Part shown: piece after piece, positions 10,959 through 21,693 of the stretch | How positions within the stretch are numbered: position 1 is the stretch's first letter | How the letters are laid out: every line of letters begins with the position of its first letter | Source of the DNA: Neurospora tetraspora | Taxonomy: Eukaryota > Ascomycota > Sordariomycetes > Sordariales > Sordariaceae | Assembly (NCBI RefSeq): GCF_033439725.1 | Contig: NW_026944389.1 | Location: 372,001 to 436,000, forward strand | Direction of reading: 5' to 3' | DNA: 64,000 bases | Notes under the pieces: model-generated | What the model was told of the DNA's origin: nothing | Databases searched by the model: none | The model's input: the letters and a program-made list of their open reading frames with translations, nothing else | Position numbers and translations under genes: made by a program

Positions 10959-12449
10959 GATGGCACGGATGTGTGAGTGCATATCATATCACGCCAAGTA
11001 AGGTACCTTTCCCCAGTGTCTTGTGCTAGGTCACAAAGACAGTATCAGAAGTCACTACGATCAAGGCCCGAGTCTCCAATGTCAGGCTCAAGGAGCTCCC
11101 GGGCAAGGGGAGTCATAGGGATGGGGACTCATAGGCACTTGGTGCCTTTGAGACCTTCCAACAAGTGTGGAGTTGTGTACAATATTTGAGAAAAAGTTTG
11201 GGCTCTTTACCAAGGTCCAGTGGCTCTTTGAGGTTATCATCGAGGACGGTGTGGCATACGACCAGTGACGGTTGTCGCTCGCATCTCCATATAAGAGGCG
11301 GTATTGAGGACAAAGAGGTAGCGGTCACTTTTCACAGGTAGCATTAGGTTTCTCAGTTTCTCTTTTTCTTTACTTGGTGCATGTTGCTTGGTTAAAGATT
11401 CCTGATTTTCTCACACGAAGTCGTCTATATTCCACTTTTCATGTGATTGCTCGCCGGCTCGGTGCTGTGATGAAACGAGGCGGTAAGGTGGGGAAGGGAC
11501 ATACATTTAACGTCTAGGCATGTCGACAATGTATAAGTGATAGTGCCACCTCCTGAATTTGGTGTGCTCAGTGTGTTTGTACTAACAAGACTGCATCGGA
11601 CCCACATGGCGGGGTCGTTAGCACTTCGGATAAGATGGTGCCCTGAGAGTGCCGACTTTTTGCGCTGTAAACGCCGTATTTCAGGGGGGTTGCCGAAGCA
11701 ATGAGCGCTGCGCGCTAACATTTCCGTTCATCCCAATTGCGGGTGGGCGACGGGGGTTGGATCACGCGCCTTCCCTGAGCGGTGGATGACCTCACCGCGA
11801 GTTGAAACCTTTTGAGAGCCATTCTCCTGCCCCACGAATATCAAATCCCCTCCCGCCTTCTTCACCTTCTTCCCGCACTCTTCGCCTTTTGCGCATCTTC
11901 TTCACCTCCCGCCATCTTCGCTTCCCGAAATCCAATTCCTTCCTCCGCACCACTACTGGCAGGAAGAAAACAGGCTTACCACACCCAGCATTAAGCACGT
12001 ACCAGGAACCGCGACCGATACTCCGCGTCTGTGAAAAGCACCCCTATACGGTTTCTTTGTCGACCGACCTCGCCTGTTCACCTTGTCTGCCCACCAAATG
12101 GCCCCGCGCTCCGACGCTCGCCTGCGTGTCAAGCCCGAACCAACCACCGACCAACGAGTATTCGAACGACTCTTGACCAGCCCTGATAGGAGTCGGATTC
12201 CTGACTTCTACCGAGACGCAAAAGGTACCTCTATCCTCCAATGTCGATTATGATCCCATCTATCGCGTCGTTCCATCCCTTCCATCCATGTTCACGCGGT
12301 AACTGTGCTGACGCCGCTCTGTCGGAATGATGGAGTGTCCGTATATACTGCCCAGAACCCCCGAGCGAATGGGACTATGCAGAATGGCAGATTAGATCAA
12401 GCATCATGTTAACACAGTAACCGACCCTGTCCTCTTACGAACCGTTGAA
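10959..12449. other. Intergenic LF3-LF4 with promoter-like elements
   Basis: No gene is supported. A TATA-like ATATAAGAGGC lies at 11289-11299, related to TATAAGAGGCC upstream of LF7 and LF8. The motif at 11531-11545 recurs upstream of LF5 and LF6. About 11820-11940 is pyrimidine-rich. Apparent open frames on both strands in 11.8-12.2 kb overlap one another and match nothing I recognise. Confidence 0.4.
11531..11545 (+). promoter_or_regulatory. Recurrent upstream motif, copy 1 (LF4)
   Basis: GTATAAGTGATAGTG matches GTGTAAGTGATAGTG at 15233 and 20135 in the upstream regions of LF5 and LF6. All three lie roughly 0.9-1.6 kb before the start codon. A CTAACA-containing block follows some 35-55 bp later. 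GTAAGT plus CTAAC resembles intron signals, so this may be a leader intron rather than a protein-binding site. Confidence 0.45.
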
Positions 12450-14526
12450 ATGGCAGAATATTCGCCGACCGCGGCCGACGTCCGCGACTTTGTCGAAAAT
12501 ATCGAGGCAGCGGCGGGATTCGACAATTCAAACCTTGGAGAATGGTGGAACATCATCAGTGAGTTTTCTTGCTTGAGCTCCTATGAAGTTTAACGAGGGA
12601 GCATTCAAGGGAACGAACGTCTTGCTAACAAGCTCTCCTCACACAGTTTCCCTGCACACAAATCTGATACATCCCGAAACACGAACCATCAGACCCTTTG
12701 CCGAGTTTCACAGCATACAACCGCGCTACCGAATCTTCGCAGCCATAGCGTACGAATGGCTGGTAACCAACCATAAACATGGAACAATCAGGGAGGCACT
12801 CGGCAGGATCGGCCACACAAATCCCGGGTTGACTAGTACCGTCACCGAGGGAATGGCGGAGCATGAGCTGTCTAGAAATCTAAGAAAGGTTCGCGTGGAG
12901 GGGGCCGACCAAAGCCCAGGCAACACGATCACATCCTTGGCGGAATTCTGGGTCGCAGAGAGCACGCCCCACCCCGGGACAACTGCGGATATCCACGAGT
13001 TTGTACTGGAGACGGTACGACACATTCTCCGCCCGATGAGACGATCTTGTGGCATTCGTCAGGGTAAGATACGATTCGATTTCATGGAAGAGGAAAAGCA
13101 GACGACACCTAGCGTCCCATCCATCACGATTCCCTCTTGCGGCACAGCCATTGATGCTAACCGGGTTTGCTGATAGGCTTCCAAGGGCGCAGTAGCGAAC
13201 TTGTTGATTTGTCCCCATGCCAATAGATTTGCCTCCGACCCTGCATCAGAACTCGAAAGGAAAAAGATCAACAAGAAGGGCAATCTCGAAAAAGCCGCCA
13301 AAAAGGCAGCGACCGAAGCGGCCCTCGCACAGCTCGAGGCGGCCATGGCGAACAACCCCGGACTCAACAACGACGCGGGAGATAATGTTGCGATTCAGCC
13401 CACCGATGTCAATCAGCCTTTGCCCCAGCCTGTCGCCAATGGGGACAATGTCACAGAACATGCTAGCCCCAGTGAGGATCACCAACATATTTCCGATAGC
13501 AGCGTCTCGTCTGGACAGGCCGCAGGGGACATCATGGGCGAGTCTTCTGCCCCTGGCACCGGCCCCGCCTATCCGCCTGGCCTGGAATGTGAGCAAGCGT
13601 TTGCCGTTGTTCGCGCGCCAGAGAGTAGCGATGACCAGGACAATGACAATTATCATGACAGCGACTATGAGTCCGCAAACGAAGACTCCGACGAGGTTCT
13701 TGATCGAGTGTTGGACGTGCCTGTGGAGGAACAGGAGGTCGCCAACGAAGACGCAGTCAATGCCGCCGACGCCGATAGCAGCACTGACAGCGAGGGCTCC
13801 AATGACGATGGCCCTGGTTCTGGCGCAGACAGCGAGGGCAGGGAGTCAAATGGTGAAATCGGAAGTGTCCAACCAATGCCCATGCGTGCTCTGCCCGCTC
13901 CGGTTGCCGTCGGTCACGCTTCATACCTAGGTTGAAGCTGACCACGGCAACGGAGGTGGTGGTGCGCATGGCATGAACGTTCCGGGTAACGACATGACCG
14001 GCAACAATATGGTCGCTGCCGGCATGGATATGGTTGGGGACGCAACAGCATGCTTGGAGGTGGTAACAGCTTGATCGGTAATTGGGTCGCTTACACCCCC
14101 AAGGCCGAGGCTGCCCAGCAGACTGTCAACCTCAACGGAACTCCGATTCACAACAACAACAACGCTGCAGACAACTTTATCCTTACCGCAGATGAAATGG
14201 TCTGCACTCCATATCCAGTAGACCCATTCGATCACGCCTATCAGCAAGATATTGCCAATGACGGGAATGTTGCGCTTCCACGCAACCAACAAGGCGACAT
14301 GGAGATTCCGCAAGCTGCCCCGGCGGTCAATGACTATGAGCAACTCAGGGGCGAGTTTCTTGTTTTCGAAGATGACGACAAACACGATCAAGAACACCTT
14401 GGAGATATGCCAGTTGACAATCACGGCGACTTTGGCTCCAGCAGAGCCCAGAACAAAAGGGGTCGGGATATTAATGAGGATGAAGAGGTTGAGGAGTCTC
14501 GTGCCAAGCGGCTGCGCAGGCGCTGA
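12450..14526 (+). pseudogene. LF4: broken long-form SKAAV gene
   Basis: Exon 1 (12450-12558, ending LGEWWNII), the first intron and most of exon 2 are normal. Exon 2 runs from 12647 through IRPFAEFHSI, EWLVTNHKHG, TSLAEFWVAE and TADIHEFVLE. It then jumps into the middle of exon 3: the rest reads RYDTFSAR-stop-DDLVAFVR, where family members have REY.TF..RWNDLVA. About 300 bp (end of exon 2, intron 2, start of exon 3) are therefore deleted, and the invariant Trp codon is TGA. Intron 3 (13074-13176) and exon 4 (ASKGAVANLLICPHANRF...) follow. Intron 4 is absent without coding change (ELE directly joined to RKKINKKGN). The acidic tail to 13935 is open. The remaining tail (about 13931-14526) needs a frame change near 14043 and ends KRGRDINEDEEVEES followed by RAKRLRRR. 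Confidence 0.75.
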
Positions 14527-15232
14527 GATGCAAGGCATCTCGGGGCTGGTGGACGGATGTGTAAGCACACGTCCGCTCACACTTTCCTACCATGGGAATT
14601 CCGTTATTAACAGGCAACCTGTCTTCTCATGATTAGAGATGTGCTAGGTCACATCTCGGGGGCTGTTTGTTTGCAAGGACTTCTTGCGCTAATAGGCCTT
14701 AGGGTCAGCCCAAGATTCAAGACTTTTGAGAGCAAGTACTCCATGTAGAAGTGCTGACATGGAAGCGGGATGGAGCTTGAATGTAGAGTTACGTACGAAG
14801 TATCTAGGTTCTTTTTCCGCAAGTGGGCCGGTATTTCTTTGTCGTCTGGGTATAAGAGGACCTCGGCACTTAGGTCGAGTTCCATCCCGACCAACAAAGA
14901 GGAAGGTCTGCTTACAGACAAGGGTGGCAGGTAGCAATCTCCTTTTTTATCATCATGATCCGTCATTTTCTCGTTTGTCGTACCCGTTTTACTCAGGATC
15001 TTTCGCACGGAAGTCGTTCCATCCACTACATACTACCACATTCACGTGTTCATGGTTCAATCCTACTTGCCTATATTGTTCATGAAGATGCACTCCAGGA
15101 TTACTCTTCCTAAACACCCAGGGCAGCGATACTGTTCAGGAACACGTCCTCACGTTTGCTGTTCACGAACGGGCCGGCCCCGTTGATTGTTATCCCGAGT
15201 TCATGGGTCGCCACGTGCACTAGGTCGAGGAT

Positions 15233-15247
15233 GTGTAAGTGATAGTG
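15233..15247 (+). promoter_or_regulatory. Recurrent upstream motif, copy 2 (LF5)
   Basis: GTGTAAGTGATAGTG is identical to the copy at 20135-20149. GGCTAACAGCTTGGCATTGG at 15281-15300 corresponds to CGCTAACAGCTTGACATCG at about 20183. The conserved spacing and sequence suggest either a duplicated promoter module or a conserved leader intron. Confidence 0.5.
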
Positions 15248-15521
15248 TGAGCACCCAATTAGCGGAGTTACAGGGGTAGTGGCTAACAGCTTGGCATTGG
15301 AGCAAGATGCGACATGCAGGGGTTTGTCAGATGAAGACCATACGACTGGATTGGAAAGCAAGTTAGACGGAAGATGAAGAACGTCTACAGATGGATAGAT
15401 ACTACGCTACGAGTAAGGGATGACTCTACAAACCTTGTTCTGACTACAATGGCCGAATCCATCGGTCGCTCCAGCAACACTCCTGATGCGATAGCATGGG
15501 ATTGGGATGAGTTGAAGTAAG

Positions 15522-15564
15522 GCGCGGTGAGAGCGCGTTTGGCCACAACACCAAAACCTGGATC
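15522..15564 (+). promoter_or_regulatory. Upstream block shared by LF5 and LF6
   Basis: This 43-bp block (core GAGAGCGCG, then CCACAACACCAAAACC and GGATC) matches 20876-20919 upstream of LF6 with few differences. It lies about 570-610 bp before the LF5 start and 770-820 bp before the LF6 start. Such local conservation in otherwise diverged intergenic sequence fits a regulatory element or a recent duplication edge. Confidence 0.5.
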
Positions 15565-16135
15565 ACCATCGAGCCCTGAACAGCAAGGTTGATCACGAAC
15601 AGCGCTGCAAAGCCCTTCACAAGTCCGTTGATCTTATAAATCGGGGCAGGGAAAATCCTCCGTCGCATCAACAGTCGCTTACCCTCCAACCAGTATAAGA
15701 TTCCTCCCCCAGATCCCAAGCTTGACCTTAAAAATTTCCTCCTGCAAGCAACGAGCCTCTTCCAACGACGACACTCGCGACCCAGCTTTGCTAGCTAAAA
15801 ACTTACCCCCTATCCACCTACTCACAAAAACCTTCGCGACCTATCGCCTACCTTATCCTTACTTCATCGACACATCGCTCGCTCTATCGACTTTGTGCTT
15901 TACCACTTGCTCTCTCACAAGCATTGCAACTTGCACCCGACGTCATCGAACGACTGATCAAGATCGTTCACACTTCTAACATCACTTCTTTACATCCAAG
16001 TAAGTCCATCACTCTTATATACATTCTACCACCACTATATACTTCATTCGATTATCAATGACGACCTCTCTCGCCCTTGCACCCAAGTAATCCACTAACA
16101 TTGCATACTACCCCAGACCTTCTTCATCTCTCATA

Positions 16136-19100
16136 ATGCCTGTATTTTTCGAAGAAGCACAGCAGATCCCAGAGTTCCTGGAGGCGGCTGCCCGGGGCCG
16201 GGATCCTCATCTTACTGTGTATTGGCAAATCATAAGTAAGTTACACCCTTCCTGTCCCTCTTTCCCTTAGCTCCAGCCCGGACTACAACACATACGAGAA
16301 CACTCGTGCTAATGAAACTCTACACAGTGACCATGCAAGTCAATCTCGTCAATCCAAACACCAATGCCATCCGCTCCTTCGCCGAATTCACTCATCGTCG
16401 TGCTTACGACCCGCTTTACTGGCGCTTCGCCGAAAGCGCGTACCACTGGCTCGTATTCCTCCATAGAGCCGACCTGACTGCCCAAGGACTCGCCAGAATC
16501 GGGCCTACCAAACCCGGTTTGGCTGAGAAGTTGAGGAAGACGCTTGCTTCGCACGAAATCAGCCACGCACGGAAGAGGACCCCCCGCGAGAACCACCCGG
16601 CTGGCCAGGCGTACAAACGCATTTACATGACAGAGGCCGACTTCATGGTCGGTGAGGGCGTGATGGAGGCCCTGGCCTATCCTACCGGGCGGGTGCTGCA
16701 ATCTCAAATTGCCGACATCCCGACAAGTGAGAGAGAAAAGGGCCAGTATATCGACGAGATGGTCACAGCGCTCGAGAACATGATTGGCAAGGACGAGGGC
16801 ATGAAGGCCCAAGTCAAGCAGGTCAAGGCAACATCCGCCTCAGTCTTCGAGTCTCTGGCATGGCGCCTATTTGTAAGTCACCCTCCGTGAGAGACATCAC
16901 ACATGAACCATCAGCTAACCACCCATTTCATAGATCGCCTGCCGTCAAGCCCAGGAAGGGAAGCCCAAGGTCTCGCCTTGGGCAACCAGCTACTACTACA
17001 GGAGATACGACAATTTCCGGTCTCGATGGAACGACCTTATCCGCTTCGTCAACACAAACAAAGCGGCGGTCTCGAACTTGTTCCTCAGCTCGTACTTCGT
17101 CAGGTTCGCGGCCGACCCCTACAAGGAACGGTCGACGAAGGAGCAGAATGCGAAGACAAACAACGGCAAGGCCGACAAAAAGAAAGCTGGCGAGGAAGCT
17201 ATTGCGACCCTCGCTGGCAACCCGCCGCCCGCCAAGGCCAACAACGCCGCTGTGGAGAACGCCCAGTCCGAGGCCAATGCTGACCAGAATGCCAACCAGG
17301 CCGCACAGGACATCGTGGCTGCTGCCGGCGCCGCTGGTGCGCAAGCTGAAGGTGCCCAGCAACCCCAGGAGCCCGCCTTCATCCGGCCCCAAGATATCCA
17401 GGTTGCAGATGACGGTTGGATCCCCTACCAGGAGAACGACTTCGAGACTCTATACGAGATTCACGAGGCCCAAATGGAAGCTCATGCCCAAAACAATGCG
17501 GCTCTAGCAGATGACAATGGCAGTGCCGCATGGGACGACATCAATGAGGCTGTTGACGGTAACGATTTATTTGACGACAACGACGGCTACTCGCCTAATG
17601 ACGGTAATGATGGAGGAGACAACGAGAGTGAGATCTCAGACGATATCTACGGCGTCTCTGACGACGAGTCACGTGAGAAGAGAAGAAGACGGAATGCGGC
17701 TGCCATTGCTCCTGTAAACCGGGTCAACATGAACCGTCCTCGTCCCTCCATGGCCGGCCCCGCACTGCCGCATCCCGCTCATCAGCAGAACCCTTTTGCG
17801 GAATGGGCCCCTCCTCCGATCCAGGCGGGCTCAGCCCCTAACGCTCCTGTCCTCAGCGGTCATGTCCAGCAACACGCCGCCCGCGGTAACAATGGACAAC
17901 TCGCTCTTCGCCCGGCCGGTATTCCACCTGCTCCTCAAAACAGCCGTCAACAACTTCAACCTGCGACTCATTTTACCGTCCCTCAGCGTGTGGCAGCTGA
18001 CCAAAGGCAACGCCCTATTATTCCAGCTCCTCCACGTCCGCAGGTAGCTCCTCAGGGTCCCATGCAACCACCTCCTCAATACAACCGACCCATGAACTTC
18101 CCCCATCAAGGCACTTTTGGGCCACCTGTCTACAGTCAACAAGTTCCAGGGACTCTCCATACTCCAATGAGGCAGGCTGCTGTTCCTGTGGGCTTTGCCA
18201 CTCCCGCGCTCCCTATGCAGGCTCAACCCATGACCGCATCGATACCAGCACAGCACAATGTCCCTGCACAGCACAATGTCCCTGCACAGCGCAATGGCCC
18301 TGCCGGCTATGGCACACCCGCTAGGCCGGGTCCAAATACTAGATATCCTGGTCCTAACCCACCAGCCGCTCCCATACCTCAGCGGGCACAAGCTGTTCAC
18401 TCGCAGCCCTTTGGTCCTCCGGCCCACGTTCAGCCCCCGGCTCTTGCTGGCCCAGTTTTCACCCCGAGGCGTATCATCACACCCGCGTCCGAAAGAGCTA
18501 GGCTCCTCAGACAGAGTCAACAAGCTGCCAGCGCAGCTCGCTCTATCTCTCCAGCTCAGATCATGGGTTTCCCTCCACCCGTTATTCACAACGTTCCAGT
18601 TCAGCAAGCTGCTGACCTTCAACCCGCAACACAACCACGGCCTTCCAATAGCCAGTCTGTTTTCCCCGCTGGTCCTGCTTCATAGAATGGACAGGCCAAC
18701 GTGAGACAGACCATGCATGATGCGGTGCCGACAGCACTGGACAACTCTGTTGAACTCTGGGCGGCGCCAGAACAGCAGATGTTCCCCATTTCCGCACCAA
18801 ACGAGCCGATTTCCCAACCAATGGTCAGCCAGCAGCCTCTTCCTGGGCCGGAAGCTAACCAGCAGCCCAACAACCAACCGGAGCCAAGTCAGCAATTCCC
18901 TGGAATGGTGATCCTGGAAGCCACTCCAGAAGAACTTGAGCAGTGGGCCCAGGAACTCCAACACGACATCAATAACCAAGGACATGCTCCAGAAATGCCA
19001 GTCCAGCAAGCTGCTGGCGATGTTCCACAACAACCCCCATCACAAGATGAGCTTATGGCATTCCGCGAACAGCTCATGAACGGCCAAGCTCCGCCGCAGG

Positions 19101-19666
19101 AGATTGCGCCAGCTCCGGGGCAGCAAGTCGACATTGATCCACTGGCCTGGTTGGAACTTTCGCCTGAAAACATCATGAGCGAGGAAGAGCTTCGGGCTCA
19201 TGCCGCCAGTCAGGGCTTTCACATCGAGGGGTTTGGAGAGGACGGCTTGGATGCTTTCAATGGTGTCGTGATTCAACAAGAGGGGAACGGGAGCAGCCAG
19301 GCCATGAACGACGAGGCCATGAACGATAATTCCGCCGAGAAACAGCCCGTTCAGACCAACGAGGAGCAACTCATCAGCGACAACCAGCAGCAGGAGCAGG
19401 AGAATCGTGCCGTGGAGGAGCAAAACTTCTTCGACCAATTCGTGAACTTCCCAGACGAAATCAACAACATCGAAAATGAAGACCACGACGAGGGCGTTAA
19501 TGATGATGACCTCTTCGCCGACGAATATGTCGAGAACCATGGCATTGAGGGCATTGACAGTCAAGACAGCACCGGCACTGGTAGCACCGGGAACAAAAGA
19601 AAAAGGGACGATGTTGATGAGGGGGACGACGGGAAGCGCCCTTCGCAGCGGGCTCGGCTGGATTAG
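16136..19666 (+). CDS. LF5: long-form SKAAV protein, longest tail
   Basis: Function is unknown. Exons are 16136-16235, 16328-16872 and 16934 onward. Exon 2 has VNPNTNAIRSFAEF, AYHWLVFLHR, IGPTKPGLAEKL, SHEISHARK, EADFMVGEG, ADIP and MVTALENMIGKD. From 16934 the 40- and 27-codon exons are fused directly (RWNDLIRFVN, then TNKAAVSNLFLSSYFVRF) and run on into the tail, so introns 3 and 4 are both exactly missing. The tail is Ala/Asn/Gln-rich, then acidic, then KRRRR (about 17680), then a long Pro/Gln-rich stretch with an 18-nt PAQHNV repeat (18246-18300). The shared TAG is at 18683-18685 after GPAS, giving 798 residues. The same frame continues open 18686-19663 for 326 more codons and ends GNKRKRDD...KRPSQRARLD. 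No good short-intron donor lies just before this TAG, so how the second part is expressed is unclear. Confidence 0.72.
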
Positions 19667-20134
19667 GTGAAAGGATCAGAGATACGCAATGCATATGATG
19701 GAGGATGAATGATGACTTGGGAGACTTGGGACTGGGAAAGATGGTTGATGAGAACGGGTATGGGAGTCATAAAATGACATTTTCACTTGGGAGAATTGGG
19801 AATGGTACCTGTAAGACAGAAACAAGAATCTGTCATTGTTTGAGTCATGTAAAGGAATATCGGGGTTTAACATTAAATGGTTGGCATCCATGTCATAAAA
19901 AGACGCCCTCGGTCATAGTTTGCAATGACAACATGCAACATACACTAAAATGTTTCGCTTTGACTCATGTGAAATCTTGTGCTTAACAGATCGTCTTCTA
20001 GATGACATAAATATGCCTAATGACCGCAGCTCACTGATTGTCTATTTGATGAATGTCATGATGTTGTTCTTGCAGTTGAAAGTGAACCTTGGTCGTCATT
20101 TTAAACTTTCTGCAAGGCTGCGTATGGAATGGAT

Positions 20135-20149
20135 GTGTAAGTGATAGTG
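20135..20149 (+). promoter_or_regulatory. Recurrent upstream motif, copy 3 (LF6)
   Basis: GTGTAAGTGATAGTG is identical to 15233-15247. It is preceded by ATGGAATGGAT and followed some 35 bp later by CGCTAACAGCTTGACATC. It could be a short leader exon with an intron donor. Confidence 0.5.
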
Positions 20150-20875
20150 CACGGCCTTGCTTAGGGCGCTTCAGCGGGCTGCCGCTAACAGCTTGACATC
20201 GACCCATGTAGTTGCGGGGGTCAGGGGCCCGTGCGTCAAGATGGGGCCGGCGCCAGACCAGGACTTCACGATACCACCGGGTTGCTGGACCAACATTGGG
20301 GACTCGCCTTGACCTCACCAACGAATCCTTCAACTTCAATCAGCAGCAATTGAGTGCCAGTGCCCAAGTCGATGGAAATCAGCGGGACTGCGGCAAGGCC
20401 TGGGATGATGTAACCTGCGGAGGGGACTGTACGAATACCCGGACTGGATTGATCGCATCACTCCCCCGCTTTTTAAACCTTTTCAAGGATCTTCGTCATC
20501 CGAACCTTCCGTTTGCTTTCCCCAGGCTTTTTTCGACCTCAGCTAAATCAGTCAAGTTCATGATCATCCTCAGTCTCATGTCTCTCATCCTTCGTTGCCT
20601 TCATAATCTTGACATTCGTTTCCAACATGCGGCACGTGCAAAGGTTGTCCAGAACGGACTATGTCGCTGAATATTTCGTGAGGAACGTCTTTTTTTCCCG
20701 CCATTTTCACGGGTCTGTGCTGTAGGTGATAGGCCCCTCATCGCGTCTACTATAGTGCGCTGTGTTTGAGGCAGATTTAGGAGGCTTCAGTGCCTTCGGC
20801 GGAGTTTCCACAGTAACAGAGCGGTCTGCAGCATTTCTGTTCATCTCATTCTTCCTGGGGCTGCCGTGAAGTGAA

Positions 20876-20919
20876 GCGCGTCGAGAGCGCGGTTTGCCAC
20901 AATAGCAAATGCCGGATCG
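20876..20919 (+). promoter_or_regulatory. Upstream block shared by LF6 and LF5
   Basis: Counterpart of 15522-15564. Shared strings include GAGAGCGCG, a GCCACAA core and GGATC at the end. Confidence 0.5.
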
Positions 20920-21693
20920 CAGTTCAGGTCTGATTTTTATTATTTTATTCTGCCACCTCTCACCTACCTATTTATTGCCGCTCTCTTCCACCCTTCTTCG
21001 GACTTGCTTTTGTTCTTCCTTTCTCGTCAACTGACTCGGTACACACAGCCAATGATCACCTTTGCCTCGGTTTGATCATCTGCAGCGCACGCCGTTAGCT
21101 AGCCACTACCGCGGGCATTGGGCTCAAGCCTTTTGCTGTTGCACTTCGCCGGTTTTTTCGCAACCGTCTCAGCTTGAGCTCAAAATTGAGCCTGTTCAAC
21201 ATCGCGATCGACGAGCGCCCTGAAAACCACGGCGACCTCACGATCAAGTATTGAGCGACCAGACCATCGGTATCTCTTGGCACATCAGCTAAGCGCATCG
21301 GACGTGTCTCGTCTTGGAGTTCAGTCGTTCAAAACGCGCAGTAAGTTCGCGCCCGCGTCCTTTCCTAACAATTCGGACTCTTTTCTTGTCACCTTCGTGT
21401 TCATAACCCCCTCGCAACACGTTCACGCATACTCAAAGTAGTCGAAGACGGCGTAAAACCTAGCTCTTTTCTGTCACGCGTTTGGCATCATGATTGCTTT
21501 CATCCTCTTCCGTCATCTCATAGCTTATTTCCCTCGGTCCAACCTTGACATCTGACCCAAATGTACTCATATGATTCTGCGTCCTTATATACATACCTTG
21601 ATACTTCGAGCATCTGCTAATATTGCGGTTCCTCCATTAAGTCATTCCGGCAACTAGCTTCTCAGAGCGATCGTACCTTGCTCACTATCGAAG

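Larger units (their letters stand above)
14527..16135. other. Intergenic LF4-LF5 with shared upstream elements
   Basis: No gene is supported. It contains TATAAGAGGA at 14851-14860, the recurrent GTGTAAGTGATAGTG at 15233-15247 and a block at 15522-15564 shared with the LF6 upstream region. From about 15720 to 16130 it is pyrimidine-rich and looks like a leader. Confidence 0.45.
19667..21693. other. Intergenic LF5-LF6 with shared upstream elements
   Basis: About 2 kb without a supported gene. It holds the recurrent motif at 20135-20149 and the block 20876-20919 shared with LF5. About 20930-21030 and 21340-21680 are pyrimidine-rich leader-like sequence. I see nothing recognisable in 19670-20100. 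Confidence 0.45.

Noticed and set aside
18683-18691. Programmed stop-codon readthrough at the shared TAG
   Set aside because: The following bases (AATGGA, GGCGAA, GGTGGA) do not match the known UAG CAR YYA or UGA CUA contexts. LF7 and LF2 have proper introns ending at this TAG, so splicing is the better explanation, though unproven for LF3, LF5 and LF6.
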